The notes under the pieces are model-generated. The model did not search any database and was not told where the DNA came from. It saw nothing but the letters and a program-made list of their open reading frames with translations. The position numbers and the translations under genes are program-made. DNA of 64,000 nt from Aplysia californica (taxonomy: Eukaryota > Mollusca > Gastropoda > Aplysiida > Aplysiidae). Shown in pieces: positions 40,401 through 47,000 of the stretch. The stretch is taken from assembly GCF_000002075.1 (NCBI RefSeq), contig NW_004797756.1:60544-124543 (forward strand). Direction: 5' to 3'. Numbering within the stretch: position 1 is the stretch's first letter; the number at the start of each line of letters is the position of its first letter.

Positions 40401-40838
40401 AAATTTTTATTTCCCAGCTTTAAAACAGGGAAACATCAAAGCCTTTGACTTTGAATGCAAGTTAAGAAATTGAAAATAAAAACAAACAACAAAATAGTAA
40501 ACAAAGACAAAAAGGGGACCTCACTTTCCAGCGAAATTCCAATAGGTCAAGGGTTTGCATCCCATAGACATCGATAAAACATCTTCTCCATTCTTATTTA
40601 TATAATTTTTAACGGGATACAAGCTATATAGTTGATGACAGCAGGTACTAAAAGAACAATGCGACCAAATTTTCTTCCCTGTCCCAGTCTTGTTCAGTCC
40701 AGTCAGACTCAACTCAGTCACTTTACTTACGATGCAGACCAAACGATCAGCTGACAGGAGCCTGCAGCAACTTGGTGCCAGCAGGAGATCTTCACAAGCA
40801 TGCTTTATTATCTCCGGGGCGACACCTTTATCATACAT
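8962..40838 (-). CDS. WDR81: WDR81, complete coding region, 28 exons
   Basis: WD repeat-containing protein 81. In vertebrates it pairs with WDR91, restrains the Beclin1/VPS34 PI3-kinase on endosomes to allow early-to-late endosome conversion, and has a role in clearing protein aggregates (known of the family). Coding exons in transcript order: 40838-40731, 38531-38350, 37918-37759, 37078-36434, 35849-35154, 34016-33831, 33101-33046, 31906-31750, 30539-30358, 29787-29505, 27855-27605, 26585-25270, 24622-24480, 23172-23053, 22638-22362, 21609-21439, 20520-20397, 18658-18516 (end uncertain), 17794-17605, 17222-17152, 16447-16388, 16005-15885, 14975-14873, 13808-13678, 12465-12404, 11470-11331, 10520-10320, 9090-8962. 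All junctions are GT-AG with matching phases; total 6408 nt, about 2135 aa against about 1941 in human. The start ATG follows an in-frame TAA; the stop is at 8962-8964. Confidence 0.93.
10125..10295 (-). mobile_element. tRNA-derived SINE, family T, beside WDR81 exon 27
   Basis: Plus strand CCATCCATACAATTTTGATC, AAGAGGCAGGCTGCTTCAAT, GGGCTGAGAAGGATACAACA and a B-box relic (GAATCATACTC read in reverse). The 5' end lies about 25 nt from the exon 27 donor at 10319. Confidence 0.6.
11480..12210. repeat. Degenerate minisatellite in WDR81 intron 25
   Basis: Tandem units of roughly 55 bp built on GATCATTTACAGAAGTTCTT, TACAGTCAGGTAAAATACTC, AAGTCATTTATAGAA. About eight recognisable units to 11840, then shorter decayed pieces (CTCAGGTCATTTACA) to about 12210. 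Confidence 0.75.
12590..12875 (+). mobile_element. tRNA-derived SINE, family V
   Basis: 5' part has an A-box-like GGTAAGGTTATTGGGCTC and a B-box-like GAGTTCAAATCCC. The middle has TTTGGGAAAGGAACTTTACA and TTTGCCTCCCTTCACCCAAG, and the 3' part GAGAATGTTTCAGAGT, GGGTCTCCTGGTGCAATAAT and ATATAAATGCAATAA. This layout (tRNA head, conserved centre, short-repeat tail) is typical of SINEs. The 3' part recurs at 32215-32390. Confidence 0.6.
12963..13040 (-). repeat. SINE-like family K fragment
   Basis: GTTTTAGTAAGGTTTTAGGG, CGCTCACAACTACAAAAGGT, CATATGAGTGCCAAGG: terminal part of family K in reverse. Confidence 0.5.
14795..14857 (+). repeat. SINE-like family K fragment beside WDR81 exon 23
   Basis: GGCGCTCATATGACCTTATG, CAGTTGCGAGCGCTGTAAAA, CCTCTACTAAAAC. 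It ends about 15 nt from the exon 23 donor (14872, minus strand). Confidence 0.6.
15260..15505. mobile_element. TTAA-flanked inverted-repeat element (piggyBac-like MITE)
   Basis: Starts TTAACCCTATCTGTACGCTC and ends GACATACGGATATGGTTAA; the ends are imperfect inverted repeats bounded by TTAA, the target used by piggyBac-type elements. It is 246 bp with no coding capacity. Lies in WDR81 intron 22. Confidence 0.5.
16149..16173 (+). repeat. (CT)n microsatellite
   Basis: About 12 perfect CT units, followed by pyrimidine-rich DNA to 16250, in WDR81 intron 21. Confidence 0.85.
17152..18658 (-). CDS. WDR81: WDR81 exons 18-20: pre-propeller linker
   Basis: Exon 18 starts at 18658 with [17 protein letters not shown] (human IIRKIIPNHELVGELAG) and then runs into low-complexity [12 protein letters not shown]. 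Its 3' end is uncertain: phase-1 donors compatible with exon 19 exist after 18531 (GTGCCA), 18516 (GTGATT) and 18480 (GTCAGT); none is strong, and I chose 18516. Exon 19 (17794-17605) contains [15 protein letters not shown], matching human SVLVGNRIQIPND. Exon 20 (17222-17152) contains [16 protein letters not shown], matching human HGLSGNWLAYWQYEIG. Both are diagnostic of WDR81. Confidence 0.85.
18748..19422. mobile_element. TTAA-flanked inverted-repeat element inside the 64-bp array
   Basis: Left end TTAACACTTTCCCTACTGCG and right end TGGTAGGAAAAGAGTTAA are imperfect inverted repeats, flanked by TTAA on both sides. The flanking sequences are the two halves of one 64-bp tandem unit (GGGGGTTTTCTTAA on the left, TTAAACAAGAGTTATTG on the right), so the 671-bp element plainly entered a TTAA inside the array. 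Piggybac-like by target site and terminal CCCT; no coding frame. Confidence 0.65.
19423..19960 (+). repeat. 64-bp tandem repeat array, about 8 units
   Basis: GATGTC recurs at 19501, 19565, 19629, 19693, 19757, 19821, 19885 and 19949, exactly 64 bp apart. Units are almost identical; they differ mainly in AAGACATCGGGGG versus AAGACAAAGGGGG. A partial unit at 18690-18747 is the array's left end, split off by the inserted element. Intron 17 of WDR81. Confidence 0.95.
20397..24622 (-). CDS. WDR81: WDR81 exons 13-17: helical repeats before the propeller
   Basis: Residues about 1408-1686. Exon 13: [20 protein letters not shown] and LPNIMDM (human HIARLYGEPVLTYQYLPYI). Exon 14: [30 protein letters not shown] (human [26 protein letters not shown]). 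Exon 15: [40 protein letters not shown]. Exon 16 is less conserved and charged. Exon 17: [20 protein letters not shown] (human FTLEMAYTIYVPFSCLLGD). Exons 14 and 15 join in phase 0; the exon 17/18 junction restores a Ser codon (AG+C). The region resembles HEAT/ARM-type helices (inference). Confidence 0.87.
20748..20965 (+). mobile_element. tRNA-derived SINE, family T
   Basis: Begins GTGGTGTAGTGATTAGGCAC (A box), then GACCCGAGTTCTATTTCCTC (B box), TCTCGGTCCAGGTTGACCCT, GACAGGCAGAG and CCTAAATGATCTAAATCGTG. Intact order of parts, plus strand. Confidence 0.65.
22190..22345 (+). repeat. Dispersed repeat family D, copy 1
   Basis: Shares GGAGGAAATGGGAACTGGCC, ATATGTACAAGTGATTGTCT and GGTGGCCATTAGAGCAGGT with copies at 32545 and 34165. 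Unclassified. Confidence 0.5.
23809..24246. mobile_element. Inverted-repeat element, family G, best copy
   Basis: 438 bp with perfect terminal inverted repeats of at least 34 bp, beginning GTGAGGCAGCGTGGTGGAAT and ending with the exact reverse complement, ATTCCACCACGCTGCCTCAC. The flanks are TA on both sides, fitting a Tc1/mariner-type target (inference). No coding frame. WDR81 intron 13. Confidence 0.8.
24828..24928 (+). repeat. Low-complexity C and A runs
   Basis: Two long C runs separated by a long A run in WDR81 intron 12; lengths here are unreliable in assemblies. Confidence 0.85.
25270..26585 (-). CDS. WDR81: WDR81 exon 12: acidic, serine-rich linker
   Basis: The largest exon (1316 nt, 438 whole codons; about residues 970-1407). 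It opens with [19 protein letters not shown], aligning with human FVAQLMVRLGLQAFLTHL, and closes with [40 protein letters not shown], aligning with human [20 protein letters not shown] and LLRLLTSCYVGP. Between them are about 350 residues rich in Ser, Asp and Glu with no recognisable fold, like the human EEEEED-rich stretch though not alignable by eye. It is likely disordered and a phosphorylation-prone spacer (inference). The donor is GTG|GTGAGG at 25270/25269. Confidence 0.9.
27205..27345 (+). mobile_element. Decayed tRNA-derived SINE, family T
   Basis: GGTACAATGATAACGCTCTG (A-box region), GAATTTGATAGCC (B-box relic), ATTGGAAGGGATACTACATC, CCCAGGTAGGCCGTAACAG. More diverged than other copies. 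Confidence 0.4.
27398..27550 (+). repeat. Direct repeat flanking WDR81 exon 11, copy 1
   Basis: CAGAATAATAACATAGCTGA, ATGAAGCCACATTATAATAT and ACAGCGATAATGGGAGTCAT recur, diverged, at 28110-28265 on the other side of exon 11 (27605-27855). Confidence 0.55.
27605..33101 (-). CDS. WDR81: WDR81 exons 7-11: post-BEACH helical region
   Basis: Residues about 660-969. Exon 8 gives [18 protein letters not shown], like human LPEGFNPMQALEELEK. Exon 9 gives [20 protein letters not shown] and [15 protein letters not shown], like human [20 protein letters not shown] and PLWVRFQAVRGLC. Exon 10 gives [16 protein letters not shown], like human VVPFPPYFPALHRF. Exon 11 gives [20 protein letters not shown] and [15 protein letters not shown], like human [20 protein letters not shown] and AWYLFEPVAKALGP. 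The exon 11/12 junction restores an Arg codon in KLYH-R-SFLIQL. Introns here carry three SINE-like copies and a small hairpin insertion. Confidence 0.88.
28110..28265 (+). repeat. Direct repeat flanking WDR81 exon 11, copy 2
   Basis: CAGAATAACAACACGGCTGA, ATGAAACTACATTTTGATAT and ACAGTGATAATGGGAGCCAT match copy 1 at about 80% by eye. Confidence 0.55.
28818..28872 (-). repeat. SINE-like family K fragment
   Basis: TAAGTAAGGTTTTACGATAC, GGCACTCGCAACTGCATAAG, GTCATATGGCGCGC. It lies 40 bp left of a family G element. Confidence 0.5.
28914..29352. mobile_element. Inverted-repeat element, family G, copy 3
   Basis: Interior reads as the reverse of the 23809 copy (GTATCATCTTAAAGCTTGTT, GAAGGAGGGTGTCACCTG). 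Right end CTGATTTCACATTGATGCCT, CACATA; the left end is decayed. Confidence 0.6.
31385..31558 (-). repeat. SINE-like family K
   Basis: GGTCATAAAAGTGCAGAAGA, TAGACGCGCTACTTGAGAGT, AGATGTTTGATAAGAAAGAA, CCCGCCAACCACCCAC: nearly full length, reverse orientation. Confidence 0.6.
32215..32390 (+). mobile_element. SINE family V, 3' half with ATT tail
   Basis: TGCTTCCCAGGCAGCTGAGA, ATGTTTCTGAGTGTTCTATG, GTCCGCTGGGGTAATAATAT, TGTAAAGCCCACAGAGCTTG, then ATACAAATGCTATTTATTAT and a (TTA)n tail. Same 3' half as 12760-12875. Confidence 0.65.
32421..32520. repeat. Small hairpin insertion with 9-bp flanking repeats
   Basis: Arms 32441-32465 and 32474-32498 (CCTCAGAACTATTTTGTCCA... and its reverse complement) pair at 24 of 25 positions around an 8-base loop. 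GACCTATCA flanks the structure at 32421-32429 and 32512-32520, like a target-site duplication. Confidence 0.6.
32545..32720 (+). repeat. Dispersed repeat family D, copy 2
   Basis: GTGTCAAGGAGAAAAGTGGC, TAGGAAATGGGAAGTGGCCA, TTTGTACAGGTGACTGTCTT; the CTTATACAGGTGGCTGT segment is tandemly repeated. Confidence 0.5.
33831..35849 (-). CDS. WDR81: WDR81 exons 5-6: BEACH domain
   Basis: Residues about 366-659. The BEACH core is unmistakable: [93 protein letters not shown]-type sequence (here [18 protein letters not shown]) and [11 protein letters not shown] at the exon 5 end. Exon 6 continues [18 protein letters not shown] and VQLFQQPHP, matching human NVCLHLVDAHTHL and VQLFDQPHP. BEACH domains act as membrane-traffic scaffolds. 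Both exon ends are phase 0. Exon 5 begins [13 protein letters not shown], which stands where the human linker before the BEACH domain is poorly conserved. Confidence 0.95.
34165..34315 (+). repeat. Dispersed repeat family D, copy 3
   Basis: ATGTCAAGGAGAAAAGTGAA, GAGATGGGAAGTGGCTATTT, GTACAGGTGAATGTC, GGTGGCCCTTAGAGCAGGTT. Confidence 0.5.
36434..40838 (-). CDS. WDR81: WDR81 exons 1-4: N-terminal region with kinase-like segment
   Basis: Residues 1 to about 365. Exon 1 (36 codons, ending RLVCI) splices to [12 protein letters not shown], aligning with human VVALVPARWLASL. Exon 3 carries [17 protein letters not shown] and NVANLW, like human DGSCGPETLTRFMQEV and NLW. Exon 4 holds [20 protein letters not shown] and then [19 protein letters not shown], which lay out like a protein-kinase hinge and helix E but lack an HRD catalytic triad, so I infer a pseudokinase-like fold. 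A serine/asparagine-rich insertion ([11 protein letters not shown], then [12 protein letters not shown]) sits at about residues 170-205. Intron 1 (38532-40730) contains a LINE remnant and an inverted repeat, listed separately. Confidence 0.88.
39500..39745 (+). mobile_element. LINE remnant (reverse-transcriptase C-terminal end)
   Basis: One frame reads [18 protein letters not shown] and another, further on, [11 protein letters not shown] then SDTWT, the pattern LTGK.EGKRGRGRQ ... WR.M.A.IC...DTW found at the end of many non-LTR reverse transcriptases (from memory). At least one frame change separates the parts, so it is a fossil. WDR81 intron 1, antisense to the gene. Confidence 0.45.
39791..40310. 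mobile_element. Foldback-like element in WDR81 intron 1
   Basis: Left arm 39791-39880 (CGCTCGGGAAAATAAACTTG, AACAGTTTCTGTTCTCGAGA) is matched, inverted and imperfect, by right arm 40221-40310 (TCTCAAGAACGGAAACTGTT, CAAGTTTATTTTCCCGAGCA). The spacer is about 340 bp and includes a (CA)n run at 40191-40211. Ends and target-site duplication not resolved. Confidence 0.55.
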
Positions 40839-41123
40839 AATGCATAAGAGTTCATTCCAAAGTTACAAGAATGATGCTGCCGTTAGATCTGATGACAGGT
40901 GATGCACTTGATTTTATTTTTGTTGACGGAAATAACTCGGGATAATCATGTGGGCGGGACTATGGGGTTCCTTGTCTAATCTTTCGAAGTTAAAGATTTG
41001 GATGGGAAAGCACTCCTACCAACTATTAAATAGCTCTTTTCCCATTAAAAATTAGTATTGGTTGTTTGTATAATGGCAGCGCCCATGCAATGAGACAACA
41101 GTGCACGTAACAACAACTCTATC
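40839..41123. promoter_or_regulatory. Probable divergent promoter region, WDR81/THADA
   Basis: The interval just upstream of the WDR81 start codon. A GC box-like GTGGGCGGGAC lies near 40949-40959, within otherwise AT-rich DNA. A strong donor (ATC|GTAAGT, GT at 41124) on the plus strand could end an untranslated first exon of THADA, because the first coding exon of THADA begins with an acceptor (44018). If so, the two genes start within a few hundred bases of each other. The exon and shared promoter are inference; no TATA box was seen. Confidence 0.35.
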
Positions 41124-41325
41124 GTAAGTTTTCATGTCACACTTTGTGTTCTTACTTAATTTGATAAATTGTATTCAATAATTGCTTATCCCAAAAGAAC
41201 ATTTTGAACTGAAATGTCACTTGTGTTTCAGATATTAATCTCTCCGGCCAACCATACAGCCTCCGTTATCGACGCCTGGCTTCGCGCACTCCCTTCTTCT
41301 CTTCTTAGAAATCTAGTCTACTGCT

Positions 41326-41610
41326 AGAGTCTACGCCTAGATCTAGATCTAGATCTAGATCTAGATATCTAGATCTAGACTAGAGGTCTAGATCCACATC
41401 ATATTAACATATTACATGCAGATCTAGATTACTAGATTTAGATCTAGACTTCTAGATTTAGATCTAGATCTAGATCTTTTTCTAGATCTAGTCTAGATCT
41501 AGTCTAGATGATCTAGAAATCTAATCTAGATCTAGATCTAGAATCTAGACTTCTCTCATGACATGGTCGGTTGTCTTCTCGACAAAATGATAGATCTAGT
41601 CTAGAGTCTA
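41326..41610 (+). repeat. TCTAGA/AGATCT-rich block
   Basis: Dense overlapping TCTAGATC/AGATCTAG hexamers, some in perfect short runs (41338-41366), others interrupted. It lies between the two gene starts. Confidence 0.9.
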
Positions 41611-41769
41611 GTGATAGCCTCCATATCGGAGTGGCGACCTCAAACTCAAAGTGTTATTTATATATCCACTGTCCTGTGAGTGGTGGTCGTCTCCCACGTC
41701 ACACTCACACGGCCCTCAGCCTTAACGACATCATGAAACGTGCGCTCGACGCAGCCGACCTACATGATA

Positions 41770-42207
41770 GACCTACTGGCACTACTTGGATATGGTGGTC
41801 CCGACTTTGGTGACAGGAAAATATAACCCAAAGAAAATCTAGTTTTGACCCCAACGACGATTACTTCTCATTCTGATTCTATGTCTAAACGGTTACTTTT
41901 TTTTTTCCGCGTGCGATATGGAGAGACAACCTTTCAAACCTAATTGCAAAACATCAAATTGTGGTCAAATTCAGAGGGACATGCCCCCCTGAAACACCCC
42001 ATGTTTTTTTGTTTTTTTTTAAGTCAGGGGGGCAACCCCCCTTGCATTGTGAAAAACAAGTGAATTTTGCTGCTCATTTTGTAGGCTAGATTTAGATCTA
42101 GGACTGATGAAACATAAAACATTGATACGGACTATTTAAATCAGTATATATTTCAGTAGGCTTACACAAAAGTCGGGACCACCATATCCAAGTAGTGCCG
42201 ACCTACT
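41770..42207. mobile_element. Non-autonomous DNA transposon with 31-bp TIRs and 8-bp TSD
   Basis: TIRs 41778-41808 (begins GGCACTACTTGGATATGGTG) and 42169-42199 are perfect inverted copies. GACCTACT stands directly outside each end (41770-41777 and 42200-42207), an 8-bp target-site duplication. The 422-bp body has no coding capacity. 8-bp duplications fit hAT, P or Merlin superfamilies; the terminal bases do not decide. Confidence 0.9.
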
Positions 42208-43149
42208 ACATCTACAATGCCATTTTGGGTAAAAATGACGAATATCGTGACATGTCATTTTCCAGGAGGGCCAAAAAAATCAAATTTATTCGTCTCACTT
42301 TTAAAAAGTTGGTTTTTTATTTTTTTTAAACTTGATTTTTGGCAGGAGGAAGGATGGTGCAATTATGCACTTGTAGTTAAAATTTAGTTTGGAAATATCA
42401 ACAAAATTTTGTGTAAGAAGACAAAAGTCATTCTTTCATAACAGATTTCACACTTGTGATGAAGTTTGAATTAGTTTTTTTTATGGGAAAAGGACGAATG
42501 GCGATATTTGTCTTTCTTTCACCCGACGTTGTCAAATTATAATGTCCTTGATTTTTCGTTTCTGTGATATTTGAGATTCGTCTGTTTTTTTGTAAATGTT
42601 TTGCGGCTTCCAGACTGTTATTTAATTGCGCTTTGCCGGTGGAGCCAAAGATCTGGGGTTCAAATTCTGGTGAATGTACACAAGCAGTCGTTCTTGTCAT
42701 CTTACTGCATGCAACACACTTGACACTCCGGGGATCAACGCCGGATATGCTAGGGTTTGAGCTTTTTGGTATTTCATCATAAGGCCTGTGTGGCAATATA
42801 ATGTAGGCATGTATTGGCGAAGAAGGGCGAATATCGGTATTATCGTCGCTTTTTCGTAAACGGCTTTTCCTTTTCACTTGCTAATATACACAGCTGAGGA
42901 CGAACCTCTCGGTATTCGTCCTTTTTTTCACAGTAGGACGAGAGATTCGTCTTTCTCTCATAAAATATGAAATAAATTAAAAAGAAAAAATTATGACGAT
43001 ATTTCCAATACCAAAATAGATAATCGAACATCTCTAAATGTAATGGCCACTGGTTCAAAAGATGCAGCTTTTCATGCTCTTTCACATGGTATCGATATCT
43101 CTTTATGACCCAATTTCCGATATTCATCCTTTTTTCCGAAGACTAAGAC

Positions 43150-43580
43150 AGCAGTACCGGGGTGATGGCAAAAGGCCAGATGGCATCACTATCTTTTCGA
43201 TTGAGGATGGCAAATGTATGCCTTGCGTGGGATTTTTTCTCACCATTGTCTCACCTCCTTGGCCTCCGCTCCCGGCAGTATCGCCAAGAAGACGGAAATG
43301 GGATTGACCGAAGAAGTGAAAATTAGAGAATACGCAGGCTTCAGCGACTGCTATGACTTTGTCCCAGTGACTGTCAAAACATCCGCTCTTTATACCCTGA
43401 CGACCCAGTTCCTTCAGATTGGCCATCGGTTGGCAAATGCCACAGGTGACCCACGGGAAACGAGGTTGTTGTTCAAGATTATCCCTCTAGCATTGCATTC
43501 TCAATATTGGCAGCCCCACTGGCGCACCAGTGACGAATTACAGCTCCCGGGATATCAATCGACAAGCCCTCACAGGACAC
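43150..43580 (+). mobile_element. LINE remnant (reverse-transcriptase C-terminal region)
   Basis: Frames read KRPDGITIFSIEDGKC, REYAGFSDCYDFVPVTVKTS, IGHRLANATGDPRETRLL and then, in another frame, SSIAFSILAAPL. This follows the order RPDG..., Y.FVP.A.ET, LG.RL...TGD.RE, SIAIQRGNAASIL that I recall from C-terminal regions of non-LTR retrotransposons. Broken by at least one frame change; no full element. Confidence 0.45.
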
Positions 43581-44029
43581 TGAATCACAGAATAGAGACA
43601 GAGAGAGAGAGAGACAGAGCGGTGTCAAGTACGTGTAAATTGCTATGGACGGGGACTCAACACACTGATAGTAATAAAGGAAACCAGTTTTTGTCTGATA
43701 AAGTCAAGATTCGTGGCATCTAACCTAGACATAGATCCCTGCCATTGTACCCTTAAATGTGCTCTACATTTTATAATAAAAAATACATATATATATATAC
43801 ATCAATTAATGAATAATTACTGCTTCGACTCCTTGCACTAGTCACAGTTTGTTGGGGTTTTTTTTATATATGAGGTAAGTTTTTAGTTTAATCCTTAAAT
43901 TTTAAAAATAATAAATATGACGAACATGCTGTATTTTAAAAAATTAGCTTATTATATCAAGAGAATACAATGAGTGTATAATTTTAAATCAAATTGTTGA
44001 TTATTCCTGTCTTTTCAGTTTTCATCAGA

Positions 44030-47000
44030 ATGGAGTCTCTTCTTCAAACTCTTTATCCACCGACAGGCACAAAAATCTATCTAGCTAAGCTGAAGAAGGT
44101 AAGAAAAAATATGAAACTTGATAAATTTTGCTTATTTCTGGTTATAGCCGGTAATTAAGACGACAGAAACTCTTTTATAGTTAGCCAACGATAAATTGTA
44201 GCACCCTTTTCAGACAATGGCTGCAAATTTTCATGCCTTTTGCTTTTTTTTTTTCCAAATGTGCTCAATTGTCTATTACTCACACAGGCATATGCAGTAC
44301 TTGTAGGGGCTAAACCCATGTATTTTTGGCTGCTGAACACACACATCAAAACCATCACAAATCAATTATTTTCTTGAAAATCTCAACAATAATTACAAAA
44401 ATTGAAAATATCAAATATTTGAAATTATATGGTATGCCCCAGAAACCTTCCAGATTAAAAAAAAACCCTAGCCTTGTAACCTCTCAGATTTTTTTTACGC
44501 ACAAATATTTAATTCACGCAACTAGACCAATAAAAAAAAATATTTTTTTTAAACTAATGATTTGTGACGAATGTTAAATTTAAATTTATGTGGAACGGAT
44601 AATAGTAAAAAATTAGAAAAGTGCTCTACAATACCTGTGCATGAGACGAGAGTAAAAGTAAAATAATACCTTTCCTTATAAATTATAATGTACCATCTAC
44701 AGTTTCATTCTCATATCGTCTCCCTGAAATGTAAAGTTTTGGATACAAGATGGCTAGGTGTTAACAATTCTTTACAGCCATCTGAAAATCTAAAGTTTGT
44801 AGGCCTATTATTAAAAGAATGTTTTCTTCTCAACCTAAGTCTTTGCTTCATTATCTGATTCTCCTTTCAACAAATTAACACAAATTTAAATGACTGAGCA
44901 GGTGATTGAACATGTCAAAACTCTGAGTGAGCAGCAAGACAAGAATCATGCCCTGTGTCACCTGGTCTCTGTGTACTTGGACTGCCCCGCCCGCACCCCA
45001 GCACAACGAGTCACTGCAAGGTGGGAAGGAAATAAAATACACATCATTTGATGTCATCATTCATGAGACAGAGAAATAATGGACTTTTGAATGTGTCTTT
45101 TTTATACCCTAGGGGATGGCTGGGCGGAGAGAATTGACTTAGACTCACGGGAAATTTTAATCAATAGGCCATCAAAAGGATTTGTATTTTTTATTCGGTG
45201 ATATGAGCTATTTAAAAAAAAAGAACTTGCAGAGCAATATCTCAGTTTTCTCTTTCTAATGTAATGCGCTTAAGTTGTTGTTTCTTGTCTTCCCTCCCTC
45301 TTTCACACTTTACTGTTATATTATTATTAATTTCTTTTTTGTCTCCATCTTCCATTCCATACTTTGTCATATCATGTTGATTTCTTTTAATTATTTTTTT
45401 TAGTGCAAGTGTAACAATTGTTTATTCTTGATCTTGTTGATTCTTTTATATATACCATTTCAGTTTCTTTGAAGGGTTAGATAGCAAAAGTAAAAGCCAA
45501 GTGGAAAAATGGTTGTGTGATAAGCTTCTGGTCAGGCTGAGTATCAGCAATGATGCAGGAGAAACAACAGCTCAAAAGATGAGACATACTGTGGATACAG
45601 TGGCTGCCTTACTGGAGAATTTTAAACTTGGTGAGCATACTATTTCATATGGTGTTCAACCTACTTTTCATTTGCACATAAATTCATATTTCTTTTTTGT
45701 TCCTGTTATTTAGGGGTTTGGATTTTCGGGAGGTAAATTTTGGCTGTGTTGTCTCTCTTTTGTGATTAAGATCTCAGACGCCAATGTCCCAAAGGCTCAA
45801 CATCTGTGTGCAATGTGCAAATATTGAATTTGCATTTATGTATGATCATCATCATGAAGTTCTAGATCTGAAATAGACATCAACTTCAGTTGTGGCTTCT
45901 TTAATTCTTTTTATCAGTGAGCGGCCCAGTTTCTCGTTTGATTTCTTTCCTGTCCATGAAATCCTCGAAAGTCTCCTTGGAAACCACATTTCTGTTGCTA
46001 CTATTTCATTTTCACCTTTCTTTGGTATTTGTCCAGCATTCACAACCATATAGAAGGTTTGACCGCACATAGCGTTTTAGAACCCTTATTTTGCTAGTCA
46101 TGGTATTATATTATTCAATTTTTCTGGTATTTTCCTGTTTCGGTGTGGGTAATTGTGGGGATTTCTTGTTCGAGATAAGAGAGGCATTTTATATAATATG
46201 AAAGCAATGTTTTCTCCGACAGGAGTGAGTGCACGAATCATGAATAGTGAAGAATGTAGCATAAAGAAATTAGAGCTATGCTTCTAATTTTGAAATGAGG
46301 CACTGAGAAATCACTGTGAAACCCTTCTTTTTTTTAATAACAAAAAATTGAAGCTGCCCTGATCCAATAAATTTATGGTGTTATAAAATGTGAAAACTAG
46401 TGTATGGTTAGACCAAATACAATGGCAACTACTTACTCGTAAAAACATACATTTGCAAGTGGATTACTCTTCCAGTGACAAACCTTTTACTTTTAGATCA
46501 TTTTCCTGTTGTTATTAGAGATCGGTGCTCCTAAAGGATATTGTAAATTAACAATGTTTACCATTGTATCTTTAGATTAAATATTTCTTAAAAGTTGTGC
46601 GTCTTGTTTATTGTCCACAGGAGAAAAGTGTGTGTCAACAGTTGCTTTTCACAGTAAGTTTTTCATTTTGAGAGAATGTTCATGACTGTTGAAATGTTGC
46701 TATGTTTTATGAAAAAAAACCCACCAAACTTTTTAAATAGTGTTTGTTGACCTGAATGAAGAAAAAAGAAAATGAAAAATGCTTACATTCTCTCACATGC
46801 ACAAGCAGAAGTATTCATGTGCACATTTACACACATACGTACTTACACACACTCTCACTCACATTCACCCACACATACAAACACTTTCACTATGACGTAA
46901 TGTTTTGGCTTATTTTACGGCTGTGACAAACTACTATCATGAGCTTAACAATGACAATGATAGTACATAACAAGATGGGCCACTTCTCTCTTTGAGCCAA

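Noticed and set aside
40521-40838. A single 105-codon WDR81 first exon
   Set aside because: Only the first 36 codons are coding; a consensus donor at 40730 and the in-phase exon 2 match the human protein.
42428-42877. 149-codon minus-strand frame
   Set aside because: No recognisable motif or exon context; it lies between a transposon and a LINE fossil.
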